The notes under the pieces were generated by a model. The model did no database searches. It had not been told where the DNA came from and worked only from the letters and a program-made list of their open reading frames with translations. This document shows, piece after piece, positions 18,235-27,685 of a stretch of DNA of 64,000 nucleotides (its first letter is position 1; every line of letters begins with the position of its first letter). The position numbers were made by a program, and so were the translations under genes. This DNA is from Haliea sp. E1-2-M8 (GTDB lineage Bacteria > Pseudomonadota > Gammaproteobacteria > Pseudomonadales > Halieaceae). The stretch spans positions 71,416 through 135,415 of the forward strand of contig NZ_JAUTDR010000010.1 of assembly GCF_030649675.1 (NCBI RefSeq). Direction: 5' to 3'.

Positions 18235-18960
18235 CTACCACTCAAGATCGGTCAACCTGCTGAAGACCTCGCGGGTGCCTGCGCTCCACTCTTCCCCCAG
18301 ACTGGTGAAATAGGCATCGCCGGGATCAAAACGCCGGCGCATGGTTACTTCGAGACTGTCCAGCTTGTAGCAGATCAGGTCGATGGGCATGCCGACTGAC
18401 AGATTGCTGCGCATGGTGGACTCAAAGGACACGAGGACGCATTTTGCCGCGTCGTTCAGGGAAGTTGAACGCGTTATCACCCAGTCGATTATAGGTTTTC
18501 CGTACTTGGTTTCTCCTGTCTGGAAAAAGGGTGTCTCGTCTGCTGCCTCAATAAAATTGCCTTCGGCATAAAGGCGGAAGAGACGTGGTGGTTCACCCCT
18601 GATCTGGCCGCCGAGGATAAACGATGCGTAAAAGCCGCCATTGTTATGGCCCAAGTGCTGCCCGTCACGGCTATCGACCAGGCGCATGGCATCCGAGACC
18701 AGCATCACCGCGTCAAACATGGTTTCGGCGTTCCACAGACTTGGGCAGTCAGGACGCTCCCCATTTTGTCTGAGAATGCTGATGACTGCCTGGGTAGCGC
18801 CCAGATTACCCGAGCTGAGCATGACAATCACCCGGTCTGCCGCTCGCTCGAAAAGGCTCAGTTTGCAGAAGCTGGCGAAGTTATCGACGCCCGCATGGGT
18901 ACGGGAATCCGACGCGAAAACCAGGCCGCTTTCCAGCATTACTCCGACGCAATAGGTCAT
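18235..18960 (-). CDS. Anbu, proteasome-type beta-subunit homologue
   Basis: A 241-residue Ntn-hydrolase of the Anbu (ancestral beta subunit) type. After the initiator Met the protein starts with Thr2, the expected catalytic nucleophile, in TYCVGVMLESGLVFASDSR. GVDNFASFCKL follows. Anbu assembles into open ring or helical particles, and its peptidase activity is unresolved. Known Anbu operons carry alpha-E, ATP-grasp and transglutaminase-like genes; only the last is present here, together with an N-formylglutamate amidohydrolase. Confidence 0.88.
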   Translation of the reverse strand: MTYCVGVMLESGLVFASDSRTHAGVDNFASFCKLSLFERAADRVIVMLSSGNLGATQAVISILRQNGERPDCPSLWNAETMFDAVMLVSDAMRLVDSRDGQHLGHNNGGFYASFILGGQIRGEPPRLFRLYAEGNFIEAADETPFFQTGETKYGKPIIDWVITRSTSLNDAAKCVLVSFESTMRSNLSVGMPIDLICYKLDSLEVTMRRRFDPGDAYFTSLGEEWSAGTREVFSRLTDLEW

Positions 18961-19301
18961 TGCTTCCGCCGCGACGACCTGTCTGGCAGGGAATTGTTGG
19001 TCGAGTGGCGCCGAAGAGGCACGTTGTAAGTCACGGTATGAGGTCCTTTTTCAGCATGATTGAAATCGGCTGATAGCGGCGCAGGGGTTTTCGAATCTGG
19101 TGAGGGCACAGTATGGTTTTTGCCGGTAAAATGATCTGTACGTTAAGACACAGAGGTCTGCAGAGGATTGATGAGTCGTGCTGCAGTGCAAGCGCTCACC
19201 TGGCCGTGTGAGCGCCAGCGAACGGAGTCGGCCCCTGGTGGCGGCTAACGTTGGCGAATCGGCCGGTTGCCCTGGGGGTTCCAAAATGAAGCAAACACAG
19301 C
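18961..19301. other. divergent intergenic region with 8-bp inverted repeat
   Basis: This is the gap between the Anbu and antiporter genes, which are transcribed apart. It contains GCGCTCAC at 19192-19199 and its perfect complement GTGAGCGC at 19208-19215 with an 8-base loop, about 90 bases before the antiporter start. It could be an operator or a leader hairpin. No gene was recognised. Confidence 0.45.
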
Positions 19302-20627
19302 ATGTCTAACTGGCTCTGGTTCCTGCTGGTAGGTGGTCTGATGCTTGCGCGGGGATTGACAGCAACCCCGCTGCAGCGGTCGCCCATCACCCCCGCGATG
19401 TTCTACCTGGGTCTTGGGCTGCTGCTAGGGCCCACAGTGCTGAATCTGTTCCACTTCAACCCCCTGCAGCAATCCGCTTTGCTGGAAGTTCTTACCGAGA
19501 TCGTCGTTCTGATATCTTTGTTCGCTGCGGGCGTCAAAGTGCCAGCTCCTATCGACTACTCTCGCTGGCGTGCCCCGGTTATGCTTGCGTCGGTGTCCAT
19601 GGCAATCAGTGTCGGTTTGGTGGCGGCGTTCGCATTTTACGTTCTCGGAATGCCGCTTGGTGTCGGCGTTCTGCTGGGCGCGATCCTCGCACCTACCGAC
19701 CCGGTACTGGCCACCGACGTTCAGACTCGCCACCCAGGTGACCGGGAGCCTCTGCGCTTTACTCTGACCACGGAAGCAGGCATGAATGACGGCAGTGCTT
19801 TTCCGTTCGTGATGTTGGGCCTGGGTATGCTGGGTTTGCACGATCTTGGCGAAAATGGGTTGCGTTGGGTTTTGCTCGATGTTGTCTGGGCTACGGTGGC
19901 AGGAATCGTAATCGGGCTGGTAGCGGGAAGCGCTTTAGCCCATTTGGCGCATAAAGTCCGTGGCGCGTCGCCAAGTCATCGCCTGCTGGACAATTTTCTT
20001 GGTCTTGGCCTGATAGCTCTGGTCTACGGCCTGAGCCTTCTGGTGTATGCCTGGGGGTTCCTGGCGGTATTTTTCGCTGCAGTCAGCCTGAGTCAGACGG
20101 AATACAGGCTTTCTTTGCGTGAGAATAGCCTGGGCGAATCACAGCCGAGTGCGATCGACACAGACAGGGAAAAACCACGCCTGGATCAAAGCGTTCCCCC
20201 ATCAGTAAGTGGCGGTTCCCTTATCTTCAAGGAACAATTGGAACTACTCTCCGAAATGATGCTCGTGCTCCTCATCGGCGGTACGCTGTTTCTCGATTCC
20301 TGGAGCTGGCCTGCGGTGTCGTTGGCGCTATTTCTTTTTTTGGTGGTGCGCCCGGCCAGCGTAGTCCTCGGTCTCCTGGGAACGCAAACATCATGGCCTT
20401 TACGCGGTATGGTGGGGTGGTTTGGCGTGCGCGGTATTGGTTCGCTTTACTATCTGATGTATGCCATCCAGCACGGTCTCTCTGAACCTGTCGCACTGGA
20501 ACTGGTTAGCCTGGTATTGATCGTGGTGACGCTATCGATTGTCGTTCACGGAATCAGCGTCAAACCGTTGATGGCGCGTTTTCAGCGCCATCGTACAAGT
20601 AAAAAACGCAACGGCAGGGATACGTGA
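19302..20627 (+). CDS. CPA1-type cation:proton antiporter
   Basis: A 441-residue inner-membrane protein with about 11-12 hydrophobic helices. It carries the ion-site motif APTDPVLATDVQ and TTEAGMNDGSAFPF, both characteristic of NhaP/CPA1 Na+(K+)/H+ exchangers. A polar loop of about 45 residues (SLGESQPSAIDTDREKPR) splits the membrane core before the last helices. It probably works in pH and salt homeostasis. ATG 19302 directly opens the first helix. Confidence 0.88.
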   Translation: MSNWLWFLLVGGLMLARGLTATPLQRSPITPAMFYLGLGLLLGPTVLNLFHFNPLQQSALLEVLTEIVVLISLFAAGVKVPAPIDYSRWRAPVMLASVSMAISVGLVAAFAFYVLGMPLGVGVLLGAILAPTDPVLATDVQTRHPGDREPLRFTLTTEAGMNDGSAFPFVMLGLGMLGLHDLGENGLRWVLLDVVWATVAGIVIGLVAGSALAHLAHKVRGASPSHRLLDNFLGLGLIALVYGLSLLVYAWGFLAVFFAAVSLSQTEYRLSLRENSLGESQPSAIDTDREKPRLDQSVPPSVSGGSLIFKEQLELLSEMMLVLLIGGTLFLDSWSWPAVSLALFLFLVVRPASVVLGLLGTQTSWPLRGMVGWFGVRGIGSLYYLMYAIQHGLSEPVALELVSLVLIVVTLSIVVHGISVKPLMARFQRHRTSKKRNGRDT

Positions 20628-20655
20628 GGCGTCCGCCCTGGCCGTCGGGTGTAGC

Positions 20656-22005
20656 CTATGCCTGAGATCTTATTCTGTTATCAGCAGTGTCTTCGAAAAA
20701 AACCCAGTCAGAATCCGACTCCTTGGCTTTGTACATCGCCTTGTCCGCGGCTACCAAGAGAGCGGCAGGTGAGGACGCGTCCCTGGGGTAGAATGAAATG
20801 CCGATGCTGACTGAAATCTGTAGGGACCGCTGTTCAATCTGGAACGGCATCGTAAGCATATCTATAATAGTTCGTGCCACAACCTCAACATCCTTGGCCT
20901 GCTTGGCGCCGGTGAGCATCACCGTGAACTCATCACCGCCCAAGCGGGCAACCGTGTCTTCATCCCGGACACAATCGGTTAGACGCTCAGCCACGTCAGC
21001 CAGTAAACGGTCACCCGCCTCATGGCCGAGGGAATCGTTGACTTCCTTGAAGCCATCAAGATCCAGAAAGAACAGGCAAACGGACTGGCCGCTGCGCTTC
21101 GCATGTTTGAGCTCCTGTTCCAGGCGGTCGAGAAATAAACGTCGATTGGGCAGACCAGTCAGGAGATCATGGTGGGCAGTGTGCCATATTCTTTCCTCGG
21201 CGAGAGCTCGCTCGGTAACATCACGGATGATACACACCGCCGCTTCAGTCTCACGATTCTCGTCCAGAACGGGCGCGAGCAGATACTCAAACCTTTCGCC
21301 GTGGCCAGAAGCAAACTTGTGGACCAGGCTGCCCCTGTAGGTGCATTGCTCAGACAGCACCTGCTCCAGATTATGCTGAATGCCCGGGGCAAAGGAAAAC
21401 CCCAGGTCGACCAGAGACTTGCCAATTATCTTCGATGACTCAAGCGCAAATAGATCGGCAGTGGCCTTGTTTGCGTAAGTGAACGTCCCCTCAAGATCCA
21501 GTACAAAAATCGGATCAGGCGAAGCGACCAGCACTGAACCGAATAACCGTGTTTCCATCTCCTTTACGGCGGCATACTGTTCCAGCGATTCCGCGACCGC
21601 CTGGTCTATGGCTTCATGAAATCGAGTCAGGTCTTCAAGCTGTTCTCCTGCAGCTGTTGGGCAGGTAGTCGTCCAGTGCTGAATTACACTGGCGCGCAGA
21701 GCCCGGAACTCGGAAACAGTCTCAATGACGCTGAAGCCGCTGCTCTGTCTGTCACCACCGTGTATTTCCGCCGATGACTCTTCCCCATGCTTGGGCCTGC
21801 AGCCTCTTGATTTATCGGCCTGCTCTGACTCAGTCTGGTTAGAATCGAGATCATCTGCGATCTCCAGTAGCATGTCCCTGGCGTGGTCGCGCAGACCCGT
21901 CTTGTCCATATGTCGGGCATGGAAGATGGTTTTGGCAAACTCTTCCCAGTCCCTCAAGATTGGTTCGATCTCGGTGCGTATAAATTCGGCTAAGCGGATA
22001 CTCAT
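20656..22005 (-). CDS. diguanylate cyclase, RsbRD-PAS-GGDEF
   Basis: A 449-residue signalling protein. The N-terminal helical region (EFIRTEIEPILRDWEEFAKTIF) looks like the RsbRD N-terminal stress-sensor domain. A PAS domain follows (LFGSVLVASPDPIFVLDLEGTF) and then a GGDEF domain with an intact active site in RLGGDEF. The inhibitory RxxD motif (RDED) sits five residues before it. It should make cyclic di-GMP under product feedback. No EAL domain is present. ATG 22005 is chosen because it begins the conserved N-terminal helix. Confidence 0.9.
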   Translation of the reverse strand: MSIRLAEFIRTEIEPILRDWEEFAKTIFHARHMDKTGLRDHARDMLLEIADDLDSNQTESEQADKSRGCRPKHGEESSAEIHGGDRQSSGFSVIETVSEFRALRASVIQHWTTTCPTAAGEQLEDLTRFHEAIDQAVAESLEQYAAVKEMETRLFGSVLVASPDPIFVLDLEGTFTYANKATADLFALESSKIIGKSLVDLGFSFAPGIQHNLEQVLSEQCTYRGSLVHKFASGHGERFEYLLAPVLDENRETEAAVCIIRDVTERALAEERIWHTAHHDLLTGLPNRRLFLDRLEQELKHAKRSGQSVCLFFLDLDGFKEVNDSLGHEAGDRLLADVAERLTDCVRDEDTVARLGGDEFTVMLTGAKQAKDVEVVARTIIDMLTMPFQIEQRSLQISVSIGISFYPRDASSPAALLVAADKAMYKAKESDSDWVFFEDTADNRIRSQA

Positions 22006-22388
22006 TTCGGCTCTTGCTCGTTGTTGTCCGTGAGACCTTGGCTGAGTGCCCATTCCATTCCAGGTATGAGGTCCAATTAGCCCAGGAATCGCTGGTTACA
22101 GATTTGCAGGGACTTCGAGGCAGCCGCAGAGTAAGTAGGGTGCAGGATGGCTGTAATGCAGTCAGTGCGCTGTCACACTTAGCGCACACCAGATCTCTGC
22201 TTCTCCCCCACTTAAACGTGACTTCATCAGGCCGACTGTCTGTCAACGCACAGAAAGCCCTTGTCAGCAGCGCAATAATCATCGTCACAGTGCGTAAGAC
22301 TGAGCGTGGATTACTGCGACCAGGTCGATGTTCCCGCCGTTACGCTGACAATTGTTGGTTCAATCCCCCATCTCCACGGAGCAGCACC
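22006..22388. other. divergent intergenic region between GGDEF and katE genes
   Basis: No gene was recognised. It contains an inverted repeat, GTGCGCT at 22165-22171 and AGCGCAC at 22181-22187, with a 9-base loop. The spacing differs from the Crp-type sites elsewhere in the window, so it may be an unrelated operator or hairpin controlling the catalase gene. Confidence 0.4.
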
Positions 22389-24779
22389 ATGACTACGAAA
22401 AAAAAACCTGCTGGACCATCGCCTGTCAAAAAGAAGGGCGGTAAGTCCGTTGCCGGAGGAAGTGCTGAAGCGGGTGTGCTCAGAAGCAACGATGTTGTCG
22501 CCGAGCAAGCCACCGCATCTGAGGACTTCGTGGCCGCCACGGCGCATAATCCCATAAAGGAACTCGAGTACGGTCACGCCAACGCTCTGACCCCGCCGGC
22601 AGGAGTCCCCATAGAGCCGGGCTCCGATGTATTGACTGCGAGTACGACGACTGAGATTGGTGGCACCGGCAAGACCGGGGGCGCAGCGCCTGGCGGGGAA
22701 AATGCAACCATCACCTCGCTCGAAAGAGTCAGAGTCGATGCCAGCGATCGTCCGTTGACCACCAATCAGGGCGTTCCCATTAGTGACAATCAAAATACCT
22801 TGAGTGTAGGGTTGCGCGGGCCGTCTCTGCTCGAAGATTTCGTGCTGAGAGAAAAGCTTACGCATTTCGATCACGAACGAATTCCTGAGCGAGTGGTCCA
22901 CGCGCGAGGTTCTGGCGCGCACGGTTACTTCGAAGCCTATGACGCGCTGACCGAATATACGAAAGCGGCGCCGTTCGGGGAGAAAGGCAAGATCACGCCC
23001 GTTTTTGCGCGCTTTTCCACGGTCGCCGGAGAACGCGGATCCAAGGACACCGCCCGTGACGCGCGTGGCTTCGCCGTGAAATTCTATACCGACGAGGGCA
23101 TCTGGGACCTGGTCGGAAACAACATACCGGTCTTCTTCATCCAGGATGCGATGAAATTTCCCGACCTGGTCCACGCAGTAAAACCCGAGCCGCATCACGG
23201 CATGCCCCAGGCCGCGTCCGCGCATGACACGTTCTGGGACTTTGTCTCCTTGATGCCGGAGTCCACGCACATGCTGATGTGGGTGATGTCTGATCGGGGG
23301 ATACCGCGCAGCTACCGCATGATGCAAGGGTTTGGCGTGCATACGTTTCGCCTGGTTAACGAGCAGGGGCATTCTGTGTTCTGCAAGTTCCACTGGAAGC
23401 CTCTCCAGGGAACCCATTCACTTCTCTGGGATGAAGCCGTCAAGATATCGGGCGCGAATCCTGATTTTCATCGGGCTGATCTCTGGGAAGCTATCGAGTC
23501 CGGTGAATTTCCGGAATGGGAGTTGGGCCTGCAGATATTCACTGAAGAACAAGCTGACGGCTTCAGCTTCGATGTTCTCGACTCGACCAAGATCGTGCCA
23601 GAGGAGCTCGTACCGCTTACCCCCGTGGGGCGTATGGTCCTCAATCGAAACCCCGATAACTTCTTCGCCGAGACCGAGCAGGTTGCGTTCTGCACCGCGC
23701 ACGTGGTCCCAGGCATTGATTTCAGCAACGATCCGCTACTGGCCGGTAGAATCCATTCCTACATAGATACGCAGATCACTCGGCTCGGTGGGCCGAATTT
23801 CCACGAAATCCCGATCAACACGCCGCTTGCTACGGTACAGAACAACCAGCGTGATGGCATGCACCGGCAAGCACTGCATCGGGGCCGTGTGGCGTACGAA
23901 CCGAATTCATTGGCTGGTGGCTGCCCGTTTCAGGCGGGCACCAGCGGATTTGTATCCTTCCCTGAGGCCATCGCCGGAGACAAGGTCCGGGGCAAACCGG
24001 AGAAGTTCGCGGAGCACTATGCGCAGGCTACATTGTTCTACAACAGTCAGACGGCGGTCGAGAAAGCCCATATTGCGGATGCATTCCGCTTCGAGCTGAG
24101 CAAGGTCGGGGTTACCGCGATACGTGAACGCATGCTATCTTCGCTGGTCAACGTTTCACCGGATCTGGCCGCAGAGGTCGCGGCCGGTCTGGGCATGGAG
24201 GTGCCCGCCGCGATGCCGAAAGCGATCACCGATCCTGAATCTCCAGAGGTCACCGATTCCCCGGCATTATCGCTGATGGCGCTGCCGGGTGAACGCGGCA
24301 TCCGCACACGGCAGATTGCTGTTTTGGTAGAGGACGGCGTGCAGCATGAATCGCTCGTCACTCTTTTTGAAGCCTTGAGTGAGGCGGGTGCCGCCGTTCA
24401 TTTCGTAGGGCCGCGGGTGGGGATGTTCGTCTGTGACTCCGGCGAGAAGGTTGAAGCCAACAAGTCGATGGAGAATTCGCCGTCGGTCCTGTTCGATGCG
24501 CTGGTGGTTCCCGATGGCAGCAAAGCGGTGAAGGCGCTGGCTGGCAATGGCCATACGATGGATTTCGTCAAGGATCAGCTTCGGCACTGCAAAACGATTC
24601 TTGCACTGGGGGCCGGTCGGGAGCTGCTGGAAATGGCCGACATCGAGCCAGCCATGGGTGACGACATGGGGATCTTGCGCGGGGACGGCGCCTCTGTAGC
24701 CGAGATCACGCCAAAATTTATAAAGTCCCTCACGGCCCACCGTCACTGGGCCCGGTGTGAGAAGCCACCAGGCAAGTAG
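22389..24779 (+). CDS. katE: catalase HPII-type, large subunit (KatE)
   Basis: A 796-residue clade-2 catalase that breaks down hydrogen peroxide in the cytoplasm. A Lys-rich, low-complexity N-terminal extension of about 110 residues precedes the barrel. The catalytic His is near 171 in [11 protein letters not shown]. The segment [20 protein letters not shown] and the heme-ligand Tyr region SYIDTQ near 458 are intact. The last 150 residues form the DJ-1/amidotransferase-like flavodoxin domain of the large catalases ([11 protein letters not shown] onward). ATG 22389 has GGAG eight bases upstream and starts MTTKKK. Confidence 0.95.
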   Translation: MTTKKKPAGPSPVKKKGGKSVAGGSAEAGVLRSNDVVAEQATASEDFVAATAHNPIKELEYGHANALTPPAGVPIEPGSDVLTASTTTEIGGTGKTGGAAPGGENATITSLERVRVDASDRPLTTNQGVPISDNQNTLSVGLRGPSLLEDFVLREKLTHFDHERIPERVVHARGSGAHGYFEAYDALTEYTKAAPFGEKGKITPVFARFSTVAGERGSKDTARDARGFAVKFYTDEGIWDLVGNNIPVFFIQDAMKFPDLVHAVKPEPHHGMPQAASAHDTFWDFVSLMPESTHMLMWVMSDRGIPRSYRMMQGFGVHTFRLVNEQGHSVFCKFHWKPLQGTHSLLWDEAVKISGANPDFHRADLWEAIESGEFPEWELGLQIFTEEQADGFSFDVLDSTKIVPEELVPLTPVGRMVLNRNPDNFFAETEQVAFCTAHVVPGIDFSNDPLLAGRIHSYIDTQITRLGGPNFHEIPINTPLATVQNNQRDGMHRQALHRGRVAYEPNSLAGGCPFQAGTSGFVSFPEAIAGDKVRGKPEKFAEHYAQATLFYNSQTAVEKAHIADAFRFELSKVGVTAIRERMLSSLVNVSPDLAAEVAAGLGMEVPAAMPKAITDPESPEVTDSPALSLMALPGERGIRTRQIAVLVEDGVQHESLVTLFEALSEAGAAVHFVGPRVGMFVCDSGEKVEANKSMENSPSVLFDALVVPDGSKAVKALAGNGHTMDFVKDQLRHCKTILALGAGRELLEMADIEPAMGDDMGILRGDGASVAEITPKFIKSLTAHRHWARCEKPPGK

Positions 24780-24844
24780 CGCGGCTCACGCGCCGCTGTC
24801 GGCCGCCCGCGTAGCCCACAATGACACACACAGGAGTACAGCCC

Positions 24845-25003
24845 TTGGATCCGTTACGCATCATTATCGCGATTTTTTTGCCGCCGCTTGGCGTCTTCCT
24901 GCAGGAAGGTATCGGCAAGCATTTCTGGATTAACATACTGCTCACCCTGCTGGGCTATGTTCCAGGCATCATTCACGCCGTGTGGATCATCGTCAAGCGA
25001 TGA
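24845..25003 (+). CDS. YqaE/Pmp3 family membrane protein
   Basis: A 52-residue protein with two hydrophobic helices, LRIIIAIFLPPLGVFLQEG and INILLTLLGYVPGIIHAVWII, and a basic VKR end. This is the complete Pmp3/YqaE pattern, a stress-induced plasma-membrane proteolipid family. A TTG at 24845 preceded by AGGAG at good distance gives the standard family length. An in-frame ATG at 24821 would add eight residues. Confidence 0.88.
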   Translation: MDPLRIIIAIFLPPLGVFLQEGIGKHFWINILLTLLGYVPGIIHAVWIIVKR

Positions 25004-25106
25004 ACGCTGTTTCTGGCGTCGTATCCGGAGACAGCGTCTGCCATGGCGAAGAGCCAGCTAAAGCGCCATAGACAGGCTTTCACCGGCCAGTGGATTGATC
25101 GACCAG

Positions 25107-25646
25107 ATGCTTTTTAGTGGATGGGACAGCCTGCTTCGGACCTTGATTGTCGGCGTGTTGGCCTACGTTACGCTTGTGGTATTCCTTCGCATCTCGGGTA
25201 AGCGGACGCTATCGAAAATGAACGCTTTCGACCTGATCGTGACTATCGCCCTTGGCTCAACCCTGGCGACCGTGCTGTTGTCCAGGGATGTGGCGCTGGC
25301 AGAAGGAGCGTTGGCGTTTGCTTTGTTGATCTGTCTGCAGTTTGTCGTCAGTTGGTCCAGCGTCCGAGCGCGCTGGGTTCGTCGCCTGGCGACGGGGGAG
25401 CCGCTGATGCTGCTTTACTCTGGGGAGTTTCTGCCAGAAGCCCTGCGCAAAGCGCGGGTAACAGAAGATGAAGTAAGGGCCGCGGTGCGCTCGGCAGGAA
25501 TTGATTCACTGACCAAGGTGCACGCCGTTGTTTTGGAAACTGACGGTTCGTTCAGCGTGGTACGTCCAGGCGAGGATGGGAATGCTTCCAGCCTTGCCGG
25601 AGTCGTCGGCCCGCAGCTTGCCCGCGAGCCGACGTCCGGCCTCTGA
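25107..25646 (+). CDS. DUF421 / YetF-type membrane protein
   Basis: A 179-residue protein with three N-terminal membrane helices and a cytoplasmic DUF421 domain. Conserved landmarks are LRISGKRTLSKMNAFDLIVTIALGS and the C-terminal ARVTEDEVRAAVRSAGI and VLETDGSFSVV. The family is linked to spore and stress functions in Firmicutes and has no known activity here. ATG 25107 fits the usual N-terminus; a TTG at 25095 is the alternative. Confidence 0.85.
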   Translation: MLFSGWDSLLRTLIVGVLAYVTLVVFLRISGKRTLSKMNAFDLIVTIALGSTLATVLLSRDVALAEGALAFALLICLQFVVSWSSVRARWVRRLATGEPLMLLYSGEFLPEALRKARVTEDEVRAAVRSAGIDSLTKVHAVVLETDGSFSVVRPGEDGNASSLAGVVGPQLAREPTSGL

Positions 25647-25658
25647 GCTCCCTTTGTC

Positions 25659-25925
25659 TCAGTGTGAGGAACCGCGACGGAAAAGACTGAGGATGGCGAG
25701 CAGGATCACCGCGCCGATCAGGGACACGACAAAACTCATGATGCTGATACCGTCGTTGATGGAACCCGCGCCGAGCAGTGGTCCTATCAGCCATCCGCCG
25801 ATCAATGCACCGACGATGCCAACCACGATGTTGAGAATGATACCCTGTTGGCCGTTTGTACCCATGATCATGCTTGCGATCCAGCCAACCAGGCCACCCA
25901 TGACAAGCCATATAATGATGCTCAT
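25659..25925 (-). CDS. GlsB/YeaQ/YmgE family stress membrane protein
   Basis: An 88-residue, very hydrophobic protein with three Gly-rich helices (MSIIIWLVMGGLVGWIASMI, IVVGIVGALIGGWLIGPLLG, SFVVSLIGAVILLAIL). This matches the transglycosylase-associated GlsB family of stress-induced membrane proteins. A strong AGGAGAAAGGA lies before ATG 25925. A near copy of the Crp-type palindrome sits 74 bases upstream. Confidence 0.9.
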   Translation of the reverse strand: MSIIIWLVMGGLVGWIASMIMGTNGQQGIILNIVVGIVGALIGGWLIGPLLGAGSINDGISIMSFVVSLIGAVILLAILSLFRRGSSH

Positions 25926-25999
25926 GATTCCTTTCTCCTGATAGTTTTGACACACGGGGCGCCGGTCATTAGAGGTTACAGTTGTAGTCCCGCGGTTAC

Positions 26000-26015
26000 C
26001 GTGCGGTATCGCACT
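26000..26015. promoter_or_regulatory. Crp/Fnr-type operator candidate, near copy
   Basis: CGTGC-GGTATC-GCACT keeps the inner GTGC-N6-GCAC palindrome of the exact sites and differs at the outermost base of each half. It lies 74 bases before the GlsB-type gene, the same distance as at the lmo0937-type gene. Confidence 0.45.
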
Positions 26016-26065
26016 TTGTAAGCAGTGGGGTCTGGGAAGGTACCGGCGGTGCGCCAATGGCAGAT

Positions 26066-27130
26066 TCATTCCTCGCTTTGCTGCCGACCATCTTCGATCA
26101 TTTCATCTACCTGAGCGCCTTCCGTTCGGCTCGCGTCCGGTTCGACCTGATCCGCTTCTGCCCCGGGCTCCAGGCTCAGCTCAATGAAGATGGGGAAATG
26201 ATCTGATCCCCAGGCCGGTCCTGTCTCCATACGGACGAGCTTGAAATGGTCGGAGTGGAAGACGTGATCCAGCGGCCAGCGCATGAACAGGCTCTTGGCA
26301 TTGTAAGTGTTGAACATCCCCCGCCCGATCCGCGGGTCGAGCAGACCGCTGGCTTTCTGAAACAGGCTCGTAGTGTAAGACCACGCTACATCGTTGAAGT
26401 CCCCTGTAACAATCGTTGGGGTATCTTGTTTTTCGGCCTCCCGGCCAACTATCAGCAGCTCTGCATCGCGTCCCGTCGTGTCGGTCGCATACCTTGGGTT
26501 AGGGGGGGCGGGGTGGACAAAATGCAGGAAAACCCTGTCCTTTGACGGCAACACTACCTGCATGTGCATCGAAGGGATACTGTCCTCGAGAATGAACCGG
26601 ATAGTGGGGTCGACCATCTCCAGCCGACTATGCACGAGCATGCCGTAAGTGTTGTCCCGTGGGTTCTTGAGCGTGTGCGGATATTCCTGTTCCAATGTCC
26701 TGAGCGACTCCTCCCACCAGTCGTCTGCCTCCACGGTCAGGATTATGTCCGGATCATACGCGCGTACAATTTCGAGAAATGCGTCTGACTTCCGGTTTTC
26801 CATCAGCACGTTTGCAACCAGCAGGCTGAGGTTGGCATCGTCAGAGGGCGACTCGGCCTGCAGCACCTGCTCGGGCATCAATACTGTGTAGGGGAACATT
26901 TTCATTGCCTGATAGCCCACGGCAAGCACCAATAAGCCGAGCACGATGGATTCGTAAACGTGTTTCTTGTCCCAGAACCGAAGATAGACGGCAAGGACGA
27001 CGACGCCAGCGATGGTAATCTGGCCTCGTGGAAAATCGAAAATGCGAATCCACCAGTGATCGAGACGCACTAGCGGTAGGGCCGTCGCCAGTATTAGAAG
27101 CAGGGCAAGGCCGACCAGGACGGGTTTCAT
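26066..27130 (-). CDS. endonuclease/exonuclease/phosphatase family protein
   Basis: A 354-residue membrane-anchored protein. Three hydrophobic helices occupy about residues 1-85. An EEP-fold domain follows with LLVANVLMENR, ILTVEADDWW, TIVTGDFNDVAWS, WPLDHVF and GSDHFPI, the metal and catalytic motifs of the family. The domain probably faces the periplasm. Substrates in this family range from nucleic acids to phosphoesters, so the reaction cannot be assigned. A Glu/Asp-rich tail ends the protein. Confidence 0.88.
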   Translation of the reverse strand: MKPVLVGLALLLILATALPLVRLDHWWIRIFDFPRGQITIAGVVVLAVYLRFWDKKHVYESIVLGLLVLAVGYQAMKMFPYTVLMPEQVLQAESPSDDANLSLLVANVLMENRKSDAFLEIVRAYDPDIILTVEADDWWEESLRTLEQEYPHTLKNPRDNTYGMLVHSRLEMVDPTIRFILEDSIPSMHMQVVLPSKDRVFLHFVHPAPPNPRYATDTTGRDAELLIVGREAEKQDTPTIVTGDFNDVAWSYTTSLFQKASGLLDPRIGRGMFNTYNAKSLFMRWPLDHVFHSDHFKLVRMETGPAWGSDHFPIFIELSLEPGAEADQVEPDASRTEGAQVDEMIEDGRQQSEE

Positions 27131-27167
27131 GATTTATGAAACGTCTGGTCGACCTCAGTCGGCAGGA

Positions 27168-27183
27168 GAAACGTATTCGTTTC
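27168..27183. promoter_or_regulatory. perfect inverted repeat before EEP-family gene
   Basis: GAAACG and CGTTTC are separated by TATT, 37 bases before the start at 27130. It could be an operator. No regulator can be named. Confidence 0.35.
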
Positions 27184-27248
27184 GACTACGCGCGCAGCTG
27201 AACGGGATAGTCGTCGCCTCCTACTCGTGCACGGGGAGATGCAGCGGG

Positions 27249-27413
27249 TCAGTTGCCGTCCGTGGCATCTTCGATGGCATCGCCCGCGTCCTCGATACTA
27301 TCGTCAAATTCCTCACCAGCCTCTTCCATAGGACCTTGATCCTCGCAAGCGGAGAGCGAAATCATCAGTGTACTTGCCAGTAAAGCTGCTGCAATGGTTC
27401 TACCTAGTTTCAT
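27249..27413 (-). CDS. small acidic lipoprotein
   Basis: A 54-residue lipoprotein. The leader MKLGRTIAAALLASTLMIS ends in the lipobox LSAC, and the mature chain is only about 34 residues, rich in Glu and Asp (EEAGEEFDDSIEDAGDAIED). This resembles small stress-associated lipoproteins of unknown role. It is divergent from the ferritin-like gene, and a near copy of the Crp-type palindrome lies 70 bases upstream. Confidence 0.75.
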   Translation of the reverse strand: MKLGRTIAAALLASTLMISLSACEDQGPMEEAGEEFDDSIEDAGDAIEDATDGN

Positions 27414-27451
27414 GAGTTCTGCGCTCCTTGGTTGGGCTGTAAGCAAATCCG

Positions 27452-27511
27452 GTCTGATCATGACAGTGTGTACGGGCGTGATCTGTGCGCTGGCGTACAC
27501 ACGGATCAGAC
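27452..27511. repeat. nested inverted repeat in divergent promoter region
   Basis: Two pairs of perfect 8-base arms are nested. GTCTGATC at 27452 pairs with GATCAGAC at 27504, and TGTGTACG at 27467 pairs with CGTACACA at 27494. It sits between the lipoprotein and ferritin-like genes and overlaps the Crp-type near-site. Confidence 0.6.
27484..27499. promoter_or_regulatory. Crp/Fnr-type operator candidate, near copy
   Basis: TGTGC-GCTGGC-GTACA differs from the exact palindrome at one base. It lies 70 bases before the small lipoprotein start and 186 before the ferritin-like gene. Confidence 0.4.
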
Positions 27512-27685
27512 ATCGGCTGTGCCGCGCCCCAAGAGTGCAACAATATGTGGGTAACTGCACGGACTCCGCGGCGCCGCGCTGCCTATGATTTGAGGGTACT
27601 CCGCCAGGAAACTGGTTTGGTGAACGGAACCCAATAACGCAGCCTGCCAGTGGGCGTGCTGTCTACGAGTGGTCAGGAGGATTCA

